Positions 60,188 through 64,000 of a DNA stretch of 64,000 bases are shown here, piece by piece; within the stretch, counting starts at the first letter, position 1, and each line of letters begins with the position of its first letter. The DNA is taken from assembly GCA_963575745.1 (NCBI GenBank), contig CAUYUJ010009779.1, positions 186,001-250,000 of the forward strand, in the 5' to 3' direction. This DNA comes from Prorocentrum cordatum. Lineage: Eukaryota > Sar > Dinophyceae > Prorocentrales > Prorocentraceae. The translations under genes were made by a program, and so were the position numbers. The notes beneath the pieces are model-generated. The model was not told the origin of the DNA. It searched no databases and saw only the letters and a program-made list of their open reading frames with translations.

Positions 60188-60412
60188 GGGGTCCAGCTGA
60201 AAGGGGGTGGTGCAATAGGTTTGGGGCAATTGTTTTGCAAATGTATTACTGCGCCAGAGAATTCTATTGCATTGTGTTGCAACGAATGCATTGCACAAGA
60301 AACCCCATCAATACATCTGCGCCCCGGAATGTATTGCACGCCCCAAGTCCAGTGCAACCCCAACAACCTACTGCACCAAATCTATTGCACCACCCCCTTG
60401 TCGCTGGACCCC
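60188..60412. mobile_element. TIR-K foldback element
   Basis: A 225-bp unit with about 37-bp inverted ends: GGGGTCCAGCTGAAAGGGGG then TGGTGCAATAGGTTTGG on the left, and the complement of GGGGTCCAGCGACAAGGGGG then TGGTGCAATAGATTTGG on the right. The interior has several ATTGCA motifs. A right-end fragment is at 60,581-60,615. Confidence 0.8.
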
Positions 60413-60417
60413 TCTGG

Positions 60418-60530
60418 GTCCTCCTCCTCCTCCTCCTCCTCCTCCTCCTCCTCCTCCTGCTCCTCCTCCTCCTCCTCCTGCTCCTTCTCCTCCTCCTCCT
60501 CCTTCTCCTCCTCCTCCGCTTCCTCCCCCC
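60418..60530 (+). repeat. (CTC)n microsatellite
   Basis: CTC repeats with CTG interruptions directly after TIR-K. Confidence 0.95.
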
Positions 60531-60580
60531 ACCCCTAGCCCTTTCGATCAGGGTCGGCGGCACCGGCCGTCAGGCCTCTC

Positions 60581-60615
60581 CAATCTATGGCACCACCCCC
60601 TTGTCGCTGGACCCC
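60581..60615. mobile_element. TIR-K right-end fragment
   Basis: AATCTATGGCACCACCCCCT then TGTCGCTGGACCCC, a second right end of TIR-K. Confidence 0.65.
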
Positions 60616-60623
60616 CTTTTTGA

Positions 60624-60780
60624 AGGGGCCCCAGGACACACAAATAAATACACACAAATAAAAACATTCCCCATATTTTCCCATATTTTCTGGGTTTTTG
60701 TCTTCCCCCCCACTTCCCATATTTTTCCATGTTTTCCTGGGACTCGACGATTAATTGTGTCTGTGTGTTTCTTTCCCTCT
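60624..60780 (+). repeat. DR-1 dispersed repeat, copy 4
   Basis: GGGGCCCCAGGACACACAAA, CCATATTTTCTGGGTTTTTG, TTAATTGTGTCTGTGTGTTT. Full length. Confidence 0.8.
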
Positions 60781-61349
60781 TGACTCTTGGGTCCACCAGA
60801 TTATCTGACGCAGCGAGGCTCGTCCGGTGGTGGCCGAGCTCCGGGCGCCGATGGCGCTCCACCGGCCTTCCAACGGTGCAGCAGCCGCGCGGGTGCCCGC
60901 GCCGCGTCCGCGCGGCGCGGTGCCGCTCCGCACGCGGGAGGCACTCATATAGGGAGCCCACAGAGGACGTACGCGCCCAGCTATGTACGGTAGGTTCGCG
61001 TCGTGTCGACCGGCGGCGACCCCGACGCCGGCGTTCAAAAATTGAATGCCGGCGGAATCCCAGAATCGGTCGATGTTGAACGATCGGACGTTACGGAAAT
61101 GGCCGATCGTTCAAGGTTGAACGATCCTCGCGGCGTCAGGGACCAACGCCCAGGTCGACACGGCACGAACCTGCCGTACATGAACACGGCCCCTTGACCC
61201 GCGAGACTGGCCGCGTGATACGCGTATTAGCGCAATGCGAAATCTCGAAAACAGCGTGGATTCATGTACATGTACGTCCTTCTGTCGCTCCTGATCATAC
61301 ACCGCCGCCGTGCCCAGCTGGTGCCATCCCTGGGCCCTGGTACGGACTG
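60781..61349. other. GC-rich spacer with a 12-bp hairpin
   Basis: TTGAACGATCGG and CCGATCGTTCAA at 61,077-61,116 form a perfect stem, followed by another TTGAACGATCC. Otherwise nothing recognised. Confidence 0.35.
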
Positions 61350-61520
61350 CCTACCAGGACCACCCCGACCCAGCCCGAAGACCCGCATTTCGGGTTGGGG
61401 GGGGTAAAGGTTCCACATGTGTGTTTTTGTCGATGTTTCCCGACCCCCCCCTTCACCCACTGGAAATCGAGGGTACATCTGAGACGTCGGGTTGGGTTGG
61501 GGTGGTTTGGTGGGTGGTGA
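61350..61520. mobile_element. TIR-I foldback element, copy 2
   Basis: CCACCCCGACCCAGCCCGAA and GTCGGGTTGGGTTGGGGTGG ends. Inner ATTTCGGGTTGGGGGGGGTA and GTTCCACATGTGTG as in copy 1. Confidence 0.65.
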
Positions 61521-61632
61521 GGTACGGTGAATACGGCCTCCTGGCCGAGGCTGGGAGGGCGTAGACTGAGCATGTTCTTAGGGGGCTTTCACACCTCGAA
61601 AAGCAATCCGTCTTGTGATGCATCTGTTGCAG

Positions 61633-61720
61633 ATTCGAGCCCCAGAAATCCATCGAAACGGCACATCAGATTTCACCCTTTGCCCTCGAAAGGAAATGCT
61701 CGGCTAAAACACTATTCCAG
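61633..61720 (+). CDS. Single exon, unknown gene
   Basis: After CTGTTGCAG the frame reads FEPQKSIETAHQISPFALER, KCSAKTLFQ and ends at CAG|GACCC (GA-type donor). 29 codons, protein-like. Partner exons not found. Confidence 0.35.
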
Positions 61721-61743
61721 GACCCAGGCATGGTGTAATTAAA

Positions 61744-61900
61744 GGGGCCCTGGGACATACACATAAATACACACAAATAAAAGAATTCCTCATATGTTCC
61801 CATATTTTCTGGGTTTCTGTCTTCCCCCCCACTTCCCATATTTTCCCATATTTTCTGGGGAATCGAAGATTAATTGTGTCTGTGTGTTTCTTTTCCTCCT
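61744..61900 (+). repeat. DR-1 dispersed repeat, copy 5
   Basis: GGGGCCCTGGGACATACACA, TTCTGTCTTCCCCCCCACTT, TTAATTGTGTCTGTGTGTTT. Confidence 0.8.
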
Positions 61901-62296
61901 GAGTAATGAATGAATGCCTTGCGCGGACATCCTCCTCGGGGACGGTCTCTCCAGAGGGGCGTTGAGTCCAATGAGCCCCGAGGGCGACGAAGGCGCCCCC
62001 CAATTGTTGCCAGTGTGGCATGGGCTTGTGGATGCCACGATACTGGACACCCTAACAGTCCTAGCATCGAATTCAACATGTGTTTGAAATGTCGGAACAT
62101 GTCACGAACATGTTTAAACCATGTTGTACACATGTTTCACATGTTTTTTACACGCTTTGGGGCATCATGCTTCCTCTCCATTGACCGGACGAAGAGGAGC
62201 GTCAAGGGGGGACCCACTCAACGGGGTGCGGCGAGGGGGGGGGAACATCGACTGCATCGCCGGTACAGTCGGGGCGTTGACCCAAAGAACCCTAAA
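61901..62296. repeat. Spacer with ACATGT motifs
   Basis: 62,070-62,150 holds six ACATGT/AACATG motifs at 10-20 bp spacing. The rest is unassigned. Confidence 0.35.
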
Positions 62297-62449
62297 TAAG
62301 GAACGAGGCCCCTTCTTTCCATAAGTTAAACTTCGATTTCCGATCGAAGAAATGAGGAACACCTGAGGCATGCTGTGAAACACTTACGGAACGCGGAGCC
62401 CCTCCCCAACCAAAAGGGTTCCTTCTTCAGGGCCCCGACTGTAGATCGG
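62297..62449 (+). mobile_element. TIR-J repeat, copy 2
   Basis: AAGGAACGAGGCCCCTTC, GAAACACTTACGGAACGCGG and GGGTTCCTTCTTCAGGGCCC. The inverse of 49,029-49,172. The central palindrome is eroded. Confidence 0.6.
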
Positions 62450-62589
62450 CGACGTGCCCCGAGGGTGGAACTGCCTGCTCCTGGGCAGGCCGAGAGGCTC
62501 CCGGTCTGCCCGACTTGCCGGCGCCGCATGGGCGGTCGGGGACCGACGCCTCCCCCCCCGAGCCTCTCCCGGGACCACGCAAGATTGAA

Positions 62590-62752
62590 GGGGCCCTGGG
62601 ACACACAAATAAATACACACAAATAAAAATGTTTCCCATGATTATCTTCCCATCTTTTCTAGGTTTTTGTCTTCCCCCCCAATTCCCATATTTTCCCACA
62701 TATTTTCGGGGGAATCGCCGGTGAACTGTGTCTGTGTGTTTCTCTCCCTCCT
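62590..62752 (+). repeat. DR-1 dispersed repeat, copy 6
   Basis: GGGGCCCTGGGACACACAAA start, an indel in the first ATATTTTC block, and CTGTGTCTGTGTGTTTCTCT end. Confidence 0.75.
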
Positions 62753-63169
62753 GCAAGATCCGGTCGGGCACTCGCACCGCATCGGAGCGTGCGTCGAGCC
62801 GGCTCGCCTCGGCGCGGCATCGGAAGCGAGCCCGACGGGCCGCGGCAGGAGGCGCAGCAGCGCCGTGTGCAGGCAGCGGGCCGCAGCAGGCCGCCAGCAC
62901 GTCGCGCTCGAGCTCCGACGCCGTCGCTGCCGTGGGTGGCGCGGGCCCCCGGAGGACCGACCTGCCCCCCCCCCTCGGGCGGGGCGGCGAGGGGCGTGGC
63001 CCGAACGGGGTGCGGAGCAGAGGGCCCCACAAGGGCCCCTTGGGGCCCTCTTGGAGACGGCCGGGGTCGAAGCGGGCTCGGGCCCGCCGGAGCCGACGTC
63101 GCATCGGATCGATCGGGTCGGGATGGACCCTGCATCTCCCCCCATACGTTGCCCCTGACGCTTCCCCAC
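62753..63169. other. GC-rich spacer, no supported gene
   Basis: Open in many frames, with no boundary or repeat evidence. Confidence 0.2.
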
Positions 63170-63360
63170 CGAGGTAGGAGGAGGCGGAGGATGAGGGGGC
63201 GGGGGAGGAGGAGGAGGGGAGGGGGAGGGGGAGGAGGAGGAGGGGAGGAGGGGAGGAAGGGGAGGAGGAGGGGAGGAGGAGGAGGGGAGGAGGGGGCGGG
63301 GGAGGATGTGGAGGATGAGGAGGGGGAGGGGGAGGAGGAGGAGGGGAAGCGGGGGAGCCG
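63170..63360 (+). repeat. (GAG/GGGGA)n tract
   Basis: Purine-rich trinucleotide and GGGGAGG repeats. Here GAG is on the plus strand, unlike the CTC tracts at 58.5 and 60.4 kb. Confidence 0.9.
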
Positions 63361-63622
63361 GCGCCGACCCGCAGAGGTGCGCGCGGGCGTCCAGGAATCT
63401 CGGGGGCCTGCGGACCAGGGTCAGTCCAGGCCCGGGTGAGTCGGAGTCAGGCCCCGCAGGATCTGGCCAACATCTTTCAGGATCCTGCACCCCAAAATCC
63501 GGATCGATGCAGTCCTGCAGGATACTGGCGCTCTGACGGGCCCCCGTTTGCATGGACCCCTGTCGCTTGAGCCCCGGGAACTTCTGTCCGCGCCGCCTCC
63601 GGTTCCACAAACCTCCTTCGGC
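63361..63622. other. Spacer, nothing recognised
   Basis: GC-rich, no repeat relation seen. Confidence 0.2.
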
Positions 63623-63945
63623 GGTGGACAAACCTCCCCTTAGTAAACCTCCCTCTAGTGAAAGCGGCCTGGGACCGAAACCGACGGACCTGGACCCGCA
63701 GAAATCACGGCCGCGACGCCCCCTCGCGAACCGAAAACGGCCAATTCGCTAATCGACGTGTCAGGGAAGGAGATCTATCAACCTCCGAGAATCCCTGAGA
63801 TCCGACGTTGCAAAAAAACTGCAGCATCGCAAAACATCACGCCCAGAGCCCCGGACCGCATCGTTTCGGCGTCATTGTTTCGAGCCGCATCGACCTGTGA
63901 GGGTCCCGCGGGTCCCGAAATGGAGCGAAAACGCCCGTTGGAAAA
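63623..63945 (+). mobile_element. TIR-B foldback element, copy 8, plus shared downstream segment
   Basis: 63,623-63,784 has GGTGGACAAACCTCCCCTTA and GGAGATCTATCAACC ends. 63,785-63,945 (GAGAATCCCTGAGATCCGAC, CACGCCCAGAGCCCCGGACC) matches the tail of copy 6 closely. Confidence 0.75.
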
Positions 63946-64000
63946 CACTTGCACCTTGCTACCCCCGATTCCCTACAAAGAGGAAAAACGGCATAACCAT

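Overview
This is a GC-rich (roughly 60% by eye), repeat-saturated piece of nuclear eukaryotic DNA, most like a dinoflagellate genome. The reasons are short exon-like islands with GT, GC or GA donors, very large numbers of short foldback repeats, abundant trinucleotide microsatellites, and a retroelement whose reverse transcriptase and gag resemble those I associate with dinoflagellates. Species assignment is inference. No prokaryotic operon, rRNA gene, intact tRNA or CRISPR array was seen.

The one large coding unit is a complete-looking tyrosine-recombinase (DIRS/PAT-like) retrotransposon at 24,907-35,391, read on the minus strand. In coding order it has a small membrane-protein ORF, a gag-like ORF, a linker with a frame break, a reverse transcriptase/RNase H ORF that also carries a DnaJ-type J domain with an intact HPD motif, and a tyrosine recombinase ORF. 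Its ends are split direct repeats (A1 - ORFs - B1A2 - B2). By reading, the B copies are identical and so are the A copies. The element sits inside a GAG/GAC microsatellite that it cut in two.

The rest is mosaic. Region 1 (1-3.5 kb) is a multi-exon gene on the minus strand that runs off the left edge. Region 2 (3.8-24.9 kb) is a patchwork of foldback (MITE-like) elements, two mirror-image copies of a satellite-bearing element (4.7-6.2 and 22.2-23.7 kb), a long inverted repeat (20.7-21.1 kb), microsatellites and a few plus-strand exons near 19 and 21.6-22.0 kb. Region 3 is the retrotransposon. Region 4 (35.4-46 kb) has minus-strand exon groups at 36 and 38.3-39.2 kb, tandem repeats and long (CTC)n tracts. 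Region 5 (46-55.6 kb) has degenerate tandem arrays, AAC/GTT composites and plus-strand exon candidates, several with a membrane segment. Region 6 (55.6-64 kb) is again mostly dispersed repeats.

I recognise fourteen families of short foldback elements, named TIR-A to TIR-N here. Most have two or more copies in this window, which is the evidence that they are mobile or were recently amplified. There are also a palindromic element (PAL-1), a dispersed 157-bp repeat (DR-1, six copies all on one strand), a satellite (SAT-1) and a GTT/CGCGACCCACC composite (COMP-1). Exon calls outside the retroelement rest only on open frames and splice-like boundaries and are tentative.
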